Source of the DNA: Kangiella aquimarina DSM 16071
GTDB taxonomy: Bacteria; Pseudomonadota; Gammaproteobacteria; Enterobacterales; Kangiellaceae
NCBI RefSeq assembly: GCF_000374105.1
Contig: NZ_KB893651.1
Coordinates: 25,838-89,837 of the forward strand
Direction: 5' to 3'
Length of the DNA: 64,000 nt
Shown: one piece after another, positions 29,877 through 39,472 of the stretch
Layout: the number at the start of each line of letters is the position of its first letter
Position numbering within the stretch: position 1 is the first letter of the stretch
Notes under the pieces: generated by a model
The model's database searches: none
What the model was told of the DNA's origin: nothing
The model's input: the letters and a program-made list of their open reading frames with translations, nothing else
Program-made: the position numbers and the translations under genes

Positions 29877-31589
29877 ATGAGTTCAGCAACTGATAAAACT
29901 ACCGATAATGTTACGAGCGGCGGAGAAAAGGTGACACCGACGAACTTCATTCGTAACAAGATAAACGAAGATATCGCCAACAATAAAAATGACGGGCGTG
30001 TGCATACCCGTTTTCCTCCTGAGCCTAATGGCTATCTGCATGTCGGGCATGCGAAGTCCATTTGTCTGAATTTTGGCATTGCGCGTGATTATGACGCGCC
30101 CTGTAATTTGCGTTTTGACGATACCAACCCTGAGAAAGAAAGCGAAGAGTTTGCCAAAGCGATTCAGGAAGATGTGCACTGGCTGGGCTTCGAGTGGGAA
30201 GGGGAGGTTCGTCATGCTTCGGATTATTTCGACCAGCTGTATGCATTTGCAGAAGAGTTGATTCGTAATGGCAAAGCTTATGTTGATGAGCAGCCGGCTG
30301 ACAAGATCGCTGAAAATCGTGGCAACTTCCAGACTCCTGGTAAAGAAAGTCCTTATCGCGACCGCCCGGTTGAAGAGAGCTTGGACAAGTTCCATCGCAT
30401 GAAGGCGGGTGAGTTTGCCGATGGAGAAATGGTGTTGCGCGCCAAGATCGATATGTCACATCCGAACATGTTGATGCGCGATCCTGTGTTGTATCGCATT
30501 AAGCGATTCCATCACATTCGCACCGGCGATAAGTGGTGCATTTATCCGATGTATGATTTTACCCATTGTATTTCTGATGCGTTGGAAGGCATTACTCATT
30601 CCCTGTGTACGCTTGAATTTGAAGTTAACCGTCCATTGTATGATTGGGTGCTGGATAACATCACCATTGATTGCCATCCACAGCAAATTGAGTTTTCGCG
30701 CCTAAATCTGGCTTACACCATTACTTCGAAGCGTAAATTGACTCAATTAGTCACTGAAAAGCGTGTCGATGGCTGGGATGATCCGCGTATGCCGACGATT
30801 TCTGGTATGCGTCGTCGCGGCTACACGCCTGCATCGATCCGTAATTTCTGCGATGCGATTGGGATCAGTAAGGTTAACAGTGTCACTGACATGACTTTGC
30901 TGGAAGACAATGTGCGTGATGATTTGGATAAGAGCACTAAGCGCCGCATGGCAGTGCTCGATCCAATCAAGGTTATCATCACCAACTACCCAGAAGACAA
31001 AGAAGAAATTCTTACGGGTAACAACCATCCAAAATTCGAGGACATGGGTACTCGTGAGTTACCGTTCAGTCGGGAAGTTTATATTGACCGTTCTGACTAT
31101 CGCGAGTCTGCCAACAAAAAGTACAAGCGTTTGGTTAAAGACGGAGAAGTCCGCCTGCGTAATGCTTATGTCATAAAAGCCAATGAAGCTATTCTTGATG
31201 AGAATGGCGAGATTAAGGAGCTTCATTGTACTTACGACCCTGATACTTTGGGTAAAAACCCGGAAGGGCGTAAAGTTCGCGGCGTGATTCACTGGGTTTC
31301 AGCCAAGCATGCGAAAAAAGCAACGATTCGCCTGTATGACCGCTTGTTCAATGTGCCAAACCCAGGTGCTATGGACAATTTCCTTGAGGCATTGAATCCA
31401 GAGTCGCTTGAAGTGATCACTGCCATGGTTGAGCCTAGTCTGGCAGAGGCTAATCCGGAAGACCGCTTCCAGTTTGAGCGTGAGGGTTATTTCACTGCAG
31501 ACCGTTATGAGTTCTCAGCAGATAATCTGGTCTTTAACCGGACTGTCACTTTGCGTGACTCCTGGTCTGACAAAGAAGCTAACTCTTAA
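29877..31589 (+). CDS. glnS: Glutaminyl-tRNA synthetase
   Basis: Class I synthetase charging tRNA-Gln. 570 residues from ATG 29877 (an earlier in-frame start at 29847 lacks homology); E. coli has 554. HIGH motif is HVGH in [14 protein letters not shown]; the KMSKS equivalent is TSKRKL. Anticodon-binding beta-barrel domains occupy the last 230 residues. A -10-like TAAAAT is at 29813-29818. Confidence 0.98.
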   Translation: MSSATDKTTDNVTSGGEKVTPTNFIRNKINEDIANNKNDGRVHTRFPPEPNGYLHVGHAKSICLNFGIARDYDAPCNLRFDDTNPEKESEEFAKAIQEDVHWLGFEWEGEVRHASDYFDQLYAFAEELIRNGKAYVDEQPADKIAENRGNFQTPGKESPYRDRPVEESLDKFHRMKAGEFADGEMVLRAKIDMSHPNMLMRDPVLYRIKRFHHIRTGDKWCIYPMYDFTHCISDALEGITHSLCTLEFEVNRPLYDWVLDNITIDCHPQQIEFSRLNLAYTITSKRKLTQLVTEKRVDGWDDPRMPTISGMRRRGYTPASIRNFCDAIGISKVNSVTDMTLLEDNVRDDLDKSTKRRMAVLDPIKVIITNYPEDKEEILTGNNHPKFEDMGTRELPFSREVYIDRSDYRESANKKYKRLVKDGEVRLRNAYVIKANEAILDENGEIKELHCTYDPDTLGKNPEGRKVRGVIHWVSAKHAKKATIRLYDRLFNVPNPGAMDNFLEALNPESLEVITAMVEPSLAEANPEDRFQFEREGYFTADRYEFSADNLVFNRTVTLRDSWSDKEANS

Positions 31590-31590
31590 A

Positions 31591-31617
31591 TATTTGCAAC
31601 TTAATTCCTTGCAAATA
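31591..31617. repeat. Inverted repeat just after glnS
   Basis: TATTTGCAA (31591-31599) and TTGCAAATA (31609-31617), nine perfect pairs with a nine-base loop, starting two bases after the glnS stop. AT-rich, no T-run. It precedes the second hairpin at 31,642 and may protect the 3' end of the mRNA. Confidence 0.6.
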
Positions 31618-31641
31618 GACACCTACAGTCCACAAAATAAA

Positions 31642-31665
31642 AAGGCCAATCTTTCGATTGGCCTT
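31642..31665 (+). terminator. Probable terminator of glnS
   Basis: AAGGCCAATC (31642-31651) and GATTGGCCTT (31656-31665), ten pairs with a TTTC loop; the following AACTCTTTTA is only partly T-rich, so efficiency is uncertain. The remaining gap to 31,889 is AT-rich and holds no gene that I can see. Confidence 0.7.
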
Positions 31666-31889
31666 AACTCTTTTAGGGGGACTAGTTCTGAGGGTTCTGA
31701 AGTCTGAGAGCTAGGTCTAAAAGCTTGTCTAAAAAAGTAACATTTCCATGAACTAACAATGACAACTTATCTGTAAGTTTTGTCACTCATATTTCAAAAA
31801 AGTTCAAAGTTTTTGCCAAAAGATCCATGGAACTATCATAAATAACTGTTAATCTAATGATAACCGTTTGATTTCTACAGGATTTAGTG

Positions 31890-33737
31890 ATGAAAACCTT
31901 ATTTAAATGGAGTCTTAGACTAATCATTGCGATCGTCGCACTTTTCATCGTTGCGGCTGTTGCTCTGATCATTTTCTTTAATAGCGACCAGTTAAAAACA
32001 ACCCTCACCAACCAAGTTAAAGAAAAAACCGGTGCTGAGCTGGTTATCGAACAAGATTTAAGCCTGTCGTTTTTCCCGTGGTTGGCGATAGAAACCGGTG
32101 GTATCACTTTAAGCCAACCTCCTGGCTTTACTCAGGATAAACCTGCTCTGGAAATTGGTGCCGTTTCGGCTAGCATCAAATTGTTGCCACTCATCAGCGG
32201 TGACATAGAGGTAGGTGCCGTGTCACTTACAGATGCCACTTTAAATATGACTAAGGGACCACAGGGTAAATCAAACCTGCAGGCTTTTACTGAAGCGTTG
32301 CAGAAAAAAAGTGAAGCAGATACTGCTCAGGGTACCTCAACGACTAAAGAAGCTTTAGAGCTGAGCTTGCAGAAGTTGGAATTGACTAACTTCACGGTTA
32401 ACCAGTTTGATGCAAAAAATACCTTGAGCCAGAGTTTTACTCTGGAGCAACTGATGGTTGAAGATTTTAACCCAGGTGAATTTAGACCTGTTTTGGCTAG
32501 CGGCAGGATCGCAGGAGAGGCTAATAAACCCGATATGAAATGGGCTCTGGCTGGTGATCTAAAAGTCAGCAAGGATTTCAAGCAGATTGATTTACAAAAG
32601 ATGGATGCCAGCGTCGATAATGTTTCTGCCACCATACAATCAATTGCACTAACCGGTGTTTTATCTGTCGCCCAAGGTGATTCAACTTTGATTGAACATA
32701 AAGGGACTGCGGCTCTGGATGGTCAGAAAATACAACTGAATGCTTCCGCCGGATTAGGTAAGGTCAACGATATTAAAGTCAGTTTGTCTGCAGACAGTCT
32801 GACTCTTGATCAGTTTATGGCTACCAGCAGTAAGAAAGAGGTAGAGGCTAAACCTACCGCTGATCTGTCACCCATTGCTGATTTCCTAAAGCAATCCCGC
32901 ATTCAAGGTGACCTGACTATCGGTAGCCTGAACCTGAAAAACAGCAAGTTTACTGATGTTACTGCCAAACTGTTCAATAAAGGTGCAACCTTACACCTCG
33001 ATCCCTTCAAGGCAAAAGCTTTCCAGGGAGAGCTGGCAACCACGGCCAGTGTCGATTTTGCCAGCAAACCGTTGGCTTTAGCTGTACAACCTGATCTGAA
33101 CAATATTCAAATTGGTGATCTGCTTGCGGCGTTCTTTGATTTCGAGCGCCTTTCTGGATTGGGAGCACTTGATCTTGATATGAAAACCAAAGGTTCGGAT
33201 GCCAAACAGATGCTGCAAAACCTTAATGGTACCGGACATATCAATTTATCTGATGGTGCCTTAATGGGGATTGATATTGAAAAGCTGATTGCCTCGGGTT
33301 TGAGCTTACAGAGCCTAAATCAGGAAGCATACAGTGGGAAGACAGTTTTTGCTGGAATGAAGGGCGATCTAAAAGCTAATAATGGTGTTATTGACTTATC
33401 GAACTTTGCTATCAATTCTCCGGTATTTGATCTGGTCGGTAAAGCGACAACCGATGCCAATAAAGAAAGTATCGGTGGTAGTTTCCAGCTGGTCTTGAAA
33501 GGCGCTCTGAAAGAGCAGGTCGAAGCTAAATATCCTAAATTAAAGGATAAGAAGCTACCTTTTGAACTGAAAGGAACTTGGGCAGAGCCGAAAGCCAATA
33601 TTGATTATGAAGCAATAATCAAGGCAGAGTATCAGGGCAAAATAGATGAGAAGAAAGAGGAGCTGGAAGATAAGGTCAAAGACGAGCTTGAGGATAAGCT
33701 TGGAGATTTTCTAAAAAAGAAAAAGAAGGATAACTAA
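31890..33737 (+). CDS. AsmA family protein
   Basis: 615 residues from ATG 31890 (CAGGA Shine-Dalgarno 31877-31881; GTG 31887 immediately precedes). One N-terminal membrane segment (about 9-32) anchors a large periplasmic beta-rich region. The first 120 residues match AsmA N-domain style (GAELVIEQDLSLSFFPWLA, then KLLPLISGDIEVG), and a C-terminal AsmA-like repeat with GALDLDMKTKGSDAKQMLQN is visible. The tail is a highly charged Lys/Glu coiled segment. The family is linked to phospholipid transport between membranes. Confidence 0.85.
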   Translation: MKTLFKWSLRLIIAIVALFIVAAVALIIFFNSDQLKTTLTNQVKEKTGAELVIEQDLSLSFFPWLAIETGGITLSQPPGFTQDKPALEIGAVSASIKLLPLISGDIEVGAVSLTDATLNMTKGPQGKSNLQAFTEALQKKSEADTAQGTSTTKEALELSLQKLELTNFTVNQFDAKNTLSQSFTLEQLMVEDFNPGEFRPVLASGRIAGEANKPDMKWALAGDLKVSKDFKQIDLQKMDASVDNVSATIQSIALTGVLSVAQGDSTLIEHKGTAALDGQKIQLNASAGLGKVNDIKVSLSADSLTLDQFMATSSKKEVEAKPTADLSPIADFLKQSRIQGDLTIGSLNLKNSKFTDVTAKLFNKGATLHLDPFKAKAFQGELATTASVDFASKPLALAVQPDLNNIQIGDLLAAFFDFERLSGLGALDLDMKTKGSDAKQMLQNLNGTGHINLSDGALMGIDIEKLIASGLSLQSLNQEAYSGKTVFAGMKGDLKANNGVIDLSNFAINSPVFDLVGKATTDANKESIGGSFQLVLKGALKEQVEAKYPKLKDKKLPFELKGTWAEPKANIDYEAIIKAEYQGKIDEKKEELEDKVKDELEDKLGDFLKKKKKDN

Positions 33738-33747
33738 CTCCTACTAC

Positions 33748-33776
33748 AAAAAGCCCTCAATTGAGGGCTTTTTTTC
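33748..33776 (+). terminator. Rho-independent terminator after the AsmA-like gene
   Basis: AAAAAGCCCTC pairs with GAGGGCTTTTT around AATT, ending in a run of seven T. Confidence 0.92.
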
Positions 33777-33854
33777 AAATATTCAATGAGTAACTAAACC
33801 CTTTGCCAGAAATCGACATCCAATAGGTGTATTAACAAATAAAGAGGGTTAACA

Positions 33855-34613
33855 ATGAAGACATTAATTTATACAGGTGCTTTAGTGGCTTTTTCGGTAA
33901 TGGGGACAGTCTCTCATGCGGACGAAACCAAGAGCTTTTCACAAACCTATGACTTTAGTGCGACCGGTTCAATCTCTGTCGAAAATATTAATGGCAGCAT
34001 CGATGTTGCTGGCTGGGATAAGGATGAGATTGCTCTTGAGTATGTGATTACTGCTGATAATGAGAAAGACCTTGAGCGTATTGAGGTTATCATTGAGCAT
34101 AGCGATAAAGACTTTGATGTCGAAGTCGACTTTAAAAGCAGAGGCATGTTTAGCTGGGGTAGTGGCTCTGGTGAGGTTGATTTTGTCTTAAAAGTACCGA
34201 ACAAGGCAAAGTTGAATTCAATTGATTCAGTTAATGGTGCTATTACCATTAAAGATATGCGTAGTGACGTTCAGGCTGATGCAGTTAATGGCCAGATTAC
34301 CATTGAAGGCTCTTCTGGTGATGTCTCTGCTGATACAGTTAACGGAAAAATTGTCATTAGAATGGACCGCTTAGGCTCTTCACAAAGAGTTAAGGCCGAT
34401 AGTGTCAATGGGGATATCACGTTATATGCACCAGCTGATGCTTCTTTCAAACTATCTTCTGAAACCTTAAATGGCGATTTAAGCAACGAATTTGGTATCG
34501 AAGTGGATGAAAGTGAGTATGTTGGAGCCGATATGAACGGTACATATAACGGTGGTGGCGCTAACTTGTCATTCGACACCGTCAATGGTGATATTGAACT
34601 TCGTAAGAAGTAA
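33855..34613 (+). CDS. Exported DUF4097-type beta-repeat protein
   Basis: 252 residues. Sec signal peptide (about 1-22, ending VSHA). The mature part consists of short beta repeats marked by the recurring triplet VNG: SVNGAITIKDM, AVNGQITIEG, TVNGKIVIRM, SVNGDITLYA, TLNGDL and TVNGDIELRK, the pattern of the DUF4097/adhesin-like beta-helix group. AGAGGG ribosome-binding sequence precedes ATG 33855. Predicted periplasmic or surface solenoid; function unknown. Confidence 0.85.
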   Translation: MKTLIYTGALVAFSVMGTVSHADETKSFSQTYDFSATGSISVENINGSIDVAGWDKDEIALEYVITADNEKDLERIEVIIEHSDKDFDVEVDFKSRGMFSWGSGSGEVDFVLKVPNKAKLNSIDSVNGAITIKDMRSDVQADAVNGQITIEGSSGDVSADTVNGKIVIRMDRLGSSQRVKADSVNGDITLYAPADASFKLSSETLNGDLSNEFGIEVDESEYVGADMNGTYNGGGANLSFDTVNGDIELRKK

Positions 34614-34667
34614 TCGATAGGTTTCAAAGAATAGAACACCCCTTAGTCATCACTTGAAGACTAGCCT

Positions 34668-34698
34668 GGCGGATTCAATCAGTGAGTCCGCCTTTTTT
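34668..34698 (+). terminator. Rho-independent terminator of the DUF4097 gene
   Basis: GGCGGATTC (34668-34676) pairs with GAGTCCGCC (34684-34692, one G-T pair), then six T. It lies between convergent genes. Confidence 0.88.
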
Positions 34699-34706
34699 AT
34701 ATAAGG

Positions 34707-35339
34707 TTAACGCTTGATAAGAAATAATGTATCGGCAGAAATTATTTCTACGGCTAGCTGCCATTCTGCTGCAATCCATTCAAAGGTTCGATCCGAATAG
34801 AAGCAGACATGGGTAGGATCATTTTTATAATGCCACCGACTGAATGCGTCTTTATCAATCCAGCGTTTGGTCATGATACCAAGAGTACCACCAGGTTTGA
34901 GTATATTAATTAATAAAGGAAGAACTTCAGATGGTTGGTGAAGATGTTCAAAGACTTCGGTGCTGGTAATAAAGTCATAATTACGCTTCAGTAACTCAGG
35001 GTGGTTCGCGTAAAAAGGATCATAGTTGACCATTGAAATGCCTGCTTCTGACATCATTATGGATATTGTCGGGCCTGGCCCGCAGCCAAAATCGAGTCCC
35101 TGCGCTGTGGCTGAAAGCCTTTCTTTAAGAGGTTCCACCAGGCGGCTTAGAAATTGACGGTAACCTGTGTCCGCTGGTGAGTTTTGGTGCAGGTCATATT
35201 GCGACTTTTCCTCTTCGGCAGTTAATAACTGCTGTTTGGGAACAAAAACCAGATCACAGACCTGACATTGTAAGTAATCCCTTTGCTTATCCGTGTGAAA
35301 ATGCAAAGTTTGATGGTTGAGACAAAGAGGACAGGTCAT
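34707..35339 (-). CDS. Zinc-ribbon class I methyltransferase
   Basis: 210 residues from ATG 35339. An N-terminal zinc ribbon is visible as CPLC and CQVC (separated by about 20 residues), followed by a Methyltransf_23-like domain with motif I LDFGCGPGP and the later TEVFEHLHQP and LKPGGTLGIMTKRW. The layout matches bacterial proteins with a ribbon followed by a SAM domain, often in glycan or RNA modification, but the substrate is unknown. Divergent from uup. Confidence 0.85.
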   Translation of the reverse strand: MTCPLCLNHQTLHFHTDKQRDYLQCQVCDLVFVPKQQLLTAEEEKSQYDLHQNSPADTGYRQFLSRLVEPLKERLSATAQGLDFGCGPGPTISIMMSEAGISMVNYDPFYANHPELLKRNYDFITSTEVFEHLHQPSEVLPLLINILKPGGTLGIMTKRWIDKDAFSRWHYKNDPTHVCFYSDRTFEWIAAEWQLAVEIISADTLFLIKR

Positions 35340-35388
35340 TGGCAATCTTTTACGTTAAAATAGCGAAAACACGAAAAGTATCATTTTA

Positions 35389-37299
35389 ATGGCATTAGTA
35401 GCACTACAACAAGTTGAAGTCAGTTATGGCGGTCCAGCCCTGCTCAACAAAGTCGATTTTACTATCGAACCAGGCGAAAGAGTCTGTCTTATTGGCCGTA
35501 ATGGTGTCGGCAAGTCCACTCTCTTGAAAGTTATCAACCGTGAAATTGTACCGGATGATGGCGATATTCGATTTAACCAAGGGATAAAGATCGCGAAGCT
35601 AACCCAGGAAGTGCCATCAGGCACCAGTGGCAGTGTCTTTGATGTAGTCGCCGAAGGGCTTGGCGAGGCTGGTGCATTAATCCGTGAATTCCATCATTTA
35701 ACCCAGTCTGCTGACGAAGCATCAATGCAGAAGCTGGCCAGAGTACAGGAAAAAATCGAGGAAATAGATGGCTGGGCGATGGACCAGAAAGTCGAAACCG
35801 TCATTAACCGTTTGAGCCTGGATGCTGATAAAGCATTTGATGAACTGTCTGGTGGTATGAAAAGACGAGTCCTGTTGGCTAAGGCACTGGTTGAGCAACC
35901 TGATATTCTGCTGTTGGATGAGCCAACCAACCATTTAGACGTTGAGTCTATTGAATGGCTGGAAAACTTTCTTAAAGCCTATGAAGGCAGTCTGTTATTT
36001 ATTACGCATGATCGTCGCTTCCTGAGAAATCTGGCGACTCGGATTGTTGAAGTTGATCGAGGACGACTGACGTCCTGGCCGGGTGATTATGATAATTATC
36101 TGCGCAGAAAAGCTGAGCAGCTTGCAGCTGAAGAAAAGCAGAATCAGGATTTTGATAAAAAACTGGCCCAGGAAGAAGTTTGGATCCGCCAGGGCATTAA
36201 AGCGCGACGTACCCGTAACGAGGGGAGAGTGAGACGGTTAGAAGCAGCTCGTAAAGAGCGGGCAGAAAGACGTAACCTTATCGGTAATGTCAAAATGCAG
36301 GCGCAAGATGTCGAGCTATCAGGCAAGAAGGTCATTGAGGCTAAGAATATTCATCACGGTTTTGAAGGTCGAACGTTAGTCGATGACTTTTCAACTTTGA
36401 TTATGCGAGGCGACAGGATCGGTATTATCGGTCCTAACGGTGTGGGTAAGACCACTTTGATCAATATCTTACTGGGTGAATTAAAACCCGATAGTGGTGA
36501 GGTCAAACTTGGTACCAAATTAGAAATTGCCTATTTCGATCAGCACCGTGCTCAGCTCGATGAGAAGCAGTCAGCAATGGACAATGTGTCTGGCGGTAAG
36601 GATATGATGACTATCAATGGACAGCCGCGACATGTGATCAGCTATATGCAGGATTTTTTGTTTACCCCGGAGCGGGCAAGAGCACCCATTACCGCTTTGT
36701 CGGGTGGCGAACGCAATAGGTTGTTGTTGGCAAAAATTCTGGCAAAGCCATCAAACCTGCTCATCCTGGATGAACCTACCAATGATTTGGATATCGAAAC
36801 TCTGGAGTTGCTCGAGGAGATGCTGGATAACTACCCAGGAACGTTAATGCTGGTTTCGCATGATCGAGACTTTCTAAATAATGTGGTGACCAGCACAATT
36901 GCATTCGAAGGCAATGGTATAGTCAAGGAGTATGTTGGTGGTTATGACGACTGGCTACGACAAAAACCTGAGTCAGAAAAGCAGACTAACACTAATAAGC
37001 TTGCTCAGGAAAAACAGAAAGATTCTGACTCTGTAACTAAAGTGAGCTCCAAAAATCAGAAAAAAACGAAGAAATTAAGTTATAAAGACCAATTGGAATT
37101 GGATAAGCTGCCTGAACGGCTTGCTGAACTTGAACAAAAAATTGAGGCCATTCATGCTCAAATGAGTGAGCCTGAATTTTATCAGCAGGATGGTGAAAAG
37201 ATTGCTCAAACTAAACAGCAACTAGAGCAACTTGAAGCAGAGCTGGAGCATAAGTTCGAGCGCTGGGAAGCATTGGAAGAGATGAAAAATAGTATTTAA
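35389..37299 (+). CDS. uup: ABC-F ATPase Uup
   Basis: Soluble tandem ATPase of the ABC-F class, acting on the ribosome (and linked to transposon excision in E. coli). 636 residues (E. coli 635). First domain: Walker A GRNGVGKST, signature LSGGMKRR, Walker B LLLDEPTNHLD. Second: GPNGVGKTT, LSGGERNR, LILDEPTNDLD. Linker region rich in Arg/Glu (about 235-305). C-terminal coiled coil of about 80 residues, typical for Uup and DNA/RNA binding. Confidence 0.95.
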   Translation: MALVALQQVEVSYGGPALLNKVDFTIEPGERVCLIGRNGVGKSTLLKVINREIVPDDGDIRFNQGIKIAKLTQEVPSGTSGSVFDVVAEGLGEAGALIREFHHLTQSADEASMQKLARVQEKIEEIDGWAMDQKVETVINRLSLDADKAFDELSGGMKRRVLLAKALVEQPDILLLDEPTNHLDVESIEWLENFLKAYEGSLLFITHDRRFLRNLATRIVEVDRGRLTSWPGDYDNYLRRKAEQLAAEEKQNQDFDKKLAQEEVWIRQGIKARRTRNEGRVRRLEAARKERAERRNLIGNVKMQAQDVELSGKKVIEAKNIHHGFEGRTLVDDFSTLIMRGDRIGIIGPNGVGKTTLINILLGELKPDSGEVKLGTKLEIAYFDQHRAQLDEKQSAMDNVSGGKDMMTINGQPRHVISYMQDFLFTPERARAPITALSGGERNRLLLAKILAKPSNLLILDEPTNDLDIETLELLEEMLDNYPGTLMLVSHDRDFLNNVVTSTIAFEGNGIVKEYVGGYDDWLRQKPESEKQTNTNKLAQEKQKDSDSVTKVSSKNQKKTKKLSYKDQLELDKLPERLAELEQKIEAIHAQMSEPEFYQQDGEKIAQTKQQLEQLEAELEHKFERWEALEEMKNSI

Positions 37300-37317
37300 C
37301 GGTAATTGAGGTGTTTT

Positions 37318-37911
37318 ATGTCACAAGATGATTTTGAGCTTTTTAAAAAAGAGCTATCTGATGTTCAGCGCCTTAAAAATGATCGCGTCAATTTGCACCA
37401 ATCAAAGGAAGGACCAAGCATAGCTCAACAGGCAAGACGTGAAGCCGCTTTAGGTCGTAAACCTAATGTTGATCCCAATTATTTAAGTACTGATTTTGTT
37501 GAGCCAGTTTTGCCCAATGATTGGCTTGAGTATAAAAAAGATGGTGTTCAGGAAGGTGTTTATAAAAAGCTCCGTCTTGGTAAGTATCCAATTGATGCTC
37601 ACATTGATTTACACCGCAGGAGCGTTAAAGAAGCCAGAGATGATGTGTTTTATTTTATTAATGGAAGTTTAAAGCGAGGCAAGCGGACGGTTCTGATTAC
37701 TCATGGAAAGGGCGAACGAAGCCACCCGCAGGCTGTGTTAAAAAGTCATGTTAATCATTGGTTGATACAACATGAAGCTGTTTTGGCATTTCATTCGGCT
37801 CAGAAGCACCATGGAGGTCTTGGCTCGGTATATGTTTTGCTGAAGAAAAACGATGAAGAAAAACAGATTAATCGAGAGTTGTTTAATAAAGGGCTTGGCA
37901 AGAAGCTGTGA
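37318..37911 (+). CDS. Smr-domain endonuclease-like protein (SmrA/YdaL type)
   Basis: 197 residues from ATG 37318. The N-terminal half carries the DUF1771-like helical leader with ARREAALGRKPNVDPNYLST; the C-terminal Smr domain (about 100-185) holds the motifs IDLHRRSVKEAR, LITHGKGERS and HHGGLGSVYVLL, matching the LDxH and HGxG signatures of Smr nucleases. Follows uup by 18 bases, so probably co-transcribed. Substrate not determinable. Confidence 0.88.
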   Translation: MSQDDFELFKKELSDVQRLKNDRVNLHQSKEGPSIAQQARREAALGRKPNVDPNYLSTDFVEPVLPNDWLEYKKDGVQEGVYKKLRLGKYPIDAHIDLHRRSVKEARDDVFYFINGSLKRGKRTVLITHGKGERSHPQAVLKSHVNHWLIQHEAVLAFHSAQKHHGGLGSVYVLLKKNDEEKQINRELFNKGLGKKL

Positions 37912-37944
37912 TCATTAATATTACAGTATGGTTAGGAGTAGAAG

Positions 37945-38376
37945 ATGGAAAATCAAAATGATAAACAGGAATTGATAGAGCTTGATGATGAGGATCAGGC
38001 CGAGCAATCAAGCGAACAAAAGGACACCTGGGACAGAACCAGAGAGTTAATTTTATTGCAAGTCAAATTAGGCATAGACGCTATTCGTGATTTCATATTA
38101 ATGCCGGTAGCACTCTTCTGTTATATTTTGGACTTTGGTGAGCGTGATAAGTCAAAGCCATCTTATTGGGAGCGTCTAATGCTTTGGGGGAGACGTAGCG
38201 ACCATCATATTAATCTATTTAAACATAGACGATCGTACAAAAAGGGTTATATGACTATTGATGATGCTGTAAACATCGTCGAAGAAACAATACGCAAGGA
38301 AGTGAAAAATGGGGAATATTCTGAGCAGGTGGTTAACAAGGTTAAAGATAGGTTCAAAAACCGCGATAACCACTAA
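37945..38376 (+). CDS. Conserved-looking small protein of unknown function
   Basis: 143 residues, not recognised. The first 28 are strongly acidic (many Asp, Glu, Gln). One hydrophobic stretch, FILMPVALFCYILDF (about 50-64), could be a membrane or membrane-associated helix. The C-terminal half is basic, with RRSDHHINLFKHRRSYKKGY, and ends in a Lys-rich helix. TAGGAG ribosome-binding site precedes ATG 37945. It lies between the Smr gene and lpxR on the same strand, 33 and 29 bases apart. Real gene likely from spacing and codon use. Confidence 0.7.
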   Translation: MENQNDKQELIELDDEDQAEQSSEQKDTWDRTRELILLQVKLGIDAIRDFILMPVALFCYILDFGERDKSKPSYWERLMLWGRRSDHHINLFKHRRSYKKGYMTIDDAVNIVEETIRKEVKNGEYSEQVVNKVKDRFKNRDNH

Positions 38377-38405
38377 AATTCGTAATCCCAACAGAAGGAC
38401 AAGGT

Positions 38406-39440
38406 ATGTTTGTTAAAAAGCGAGAAGCAGTTATAGGCTGTCTCGTGCTTTGCTTTAGTCACCTGTCAGTTGCAGCAAGTGATCTCCCTTTCGCAGAACA
38501 GGAACTGGAAGATCCGGATACTTTTGTCACCATTACCGTAGAAAATGATTTGTTTGCTGGTCGAGATGGTGGCTACACCAATGGTATTGGCTATAGTTGG
38601 GGGCGTGGCCCTTATCAGACAATGTCCGAGACTGATAGTCCAGAGTGGTTACAGTCTATGGCGCATGCTTTTGGTGTACACGATGACCCTCAGCATTTTA
38701 ATGCAGCAACCTACAGTATTTTTCAGGGTATTCAGACACCTTCCGATATTACCAACCCTGACTTTGTACCTGATGACCTACCCTATGCTGGGATACTGGG
38801 CTGGAGAGGAACCATCCACTCATGGACTAAAACACGAGCCGATCAGTTTAATCTTGTCTTAGGTATCGTTGGCCCTGCTTCGTTAGCGGAACAATCACAA
38901 AAAGTAGTGCATAAAATCACCGGCTCGGATGAGCCTATGGGCTGGGACTATCAGTTGCACAATGAGCCAGTATTTGCGCTACAGGCTCGTCGTAGCTGGC
39001 GTTATGAAATCGAAAATGGTGATGGGCATGGCGTTGACTTCATCGGAATCCTGGAAGCCAGTGGCGGCAACTATACCTCTTATATGGCAGGGACCTATAT
39101 GATTCGCTGGGGATTAAACCTTGAGCGCAGTCATGCGGCCATTAGTGTGTTGCCAGGGCGTGGCGTCAATCCTCTTGCAGGTACAAATTCTGAAGAGTAT
39201 TACGTTTTTTTTGGCGTTCAACCTCGTTATGTGTTTAATGACATTATGGTTAATGGCAATACGTTCAGAGATAGCCCATCGGTAACCTTGAAAAATGAGC
39301 AGCTCATTTATTCGACAGGCTTTGTCTGGAACTGGAAAGATTGGGGGTTGTTATTTTCATTAGCAGAAACTACAACCACTTTCGAAGAACGAAAGGGTAA
39401 TGCCAGATTTGGTTCACTGAGTATTAGTTATCGACTTTAA
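38406..39440 (+). CDS. lpxR: Lipid A 3'-O-deacylase family outer-membrane protein (LpxR-like)
   Basis: 344 residues with signal peptide (about 1-24). The LpxR/DUF2219 signature begins FVTITVENDLFAGRDGGYTN, with the catalytic Asn47-Asp48 pair and Thr58, and continues with DDLPYAGILGW and GWDYQLHNEPVF, whose His fits the active-site histidine. A 12-stranded beta-barrel ending in an aromatic-rich strand SLSISYRL is expected. In characterised members the enzyme removes the 3'-acyloxyacyl group of lipid A; activity here is inferred. Confidence 0.88.
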   Translation: MFVKKREAVIGCLVLCFSHLSVAASDLPFAEQELEDPDTFVTITVENDLFAGRDGGYTNGIGYSWGRGPYQTMSETDSPEWLQSMAHAFGVHDDPQHFNAATYSIFQGIQTPSDITNPDFVPDDLPYAGILGWRGTIHSWTKTRADQFNLVLGIVGPASLAEQSQKVVHKITGSDEPMGWDYQLHNEPVFALQARRSWRYEIENGDGHGVDFIGILEASGGNYTSYMAGTYMIRWGLNLERSHAAISVLPGRGVNPLAGTNSEEYYVFFGVQPRYVFNDIMVNGNTFRDSPSVTLKNEQLIYSTGFVWNWKDWGLLFSLAETTTTFEERKGNARFGSLSISYRL

Positions 39441-39447
39441 GCGATCC

Positions 39448-39472
39448 AAAAGGACTCTTCAGAGTCCTTTTT
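39448..39472. terminator. Bidirectional terminator between lpxR and greB
   Basis: AAAAGGACTC (39448-39457) pairs with GAGTCCTTTT (39462-39471), loop TTCA, with A and T flanks; it serves the two convergent genes. Confidence 0.9.

Noticed and set aside
29883-30459. Minus-strand open frames opposite glnS
   Set aside because: Antisense shadows of a conserved synthetase gene with low-complexity His/Ser/Arg translations.
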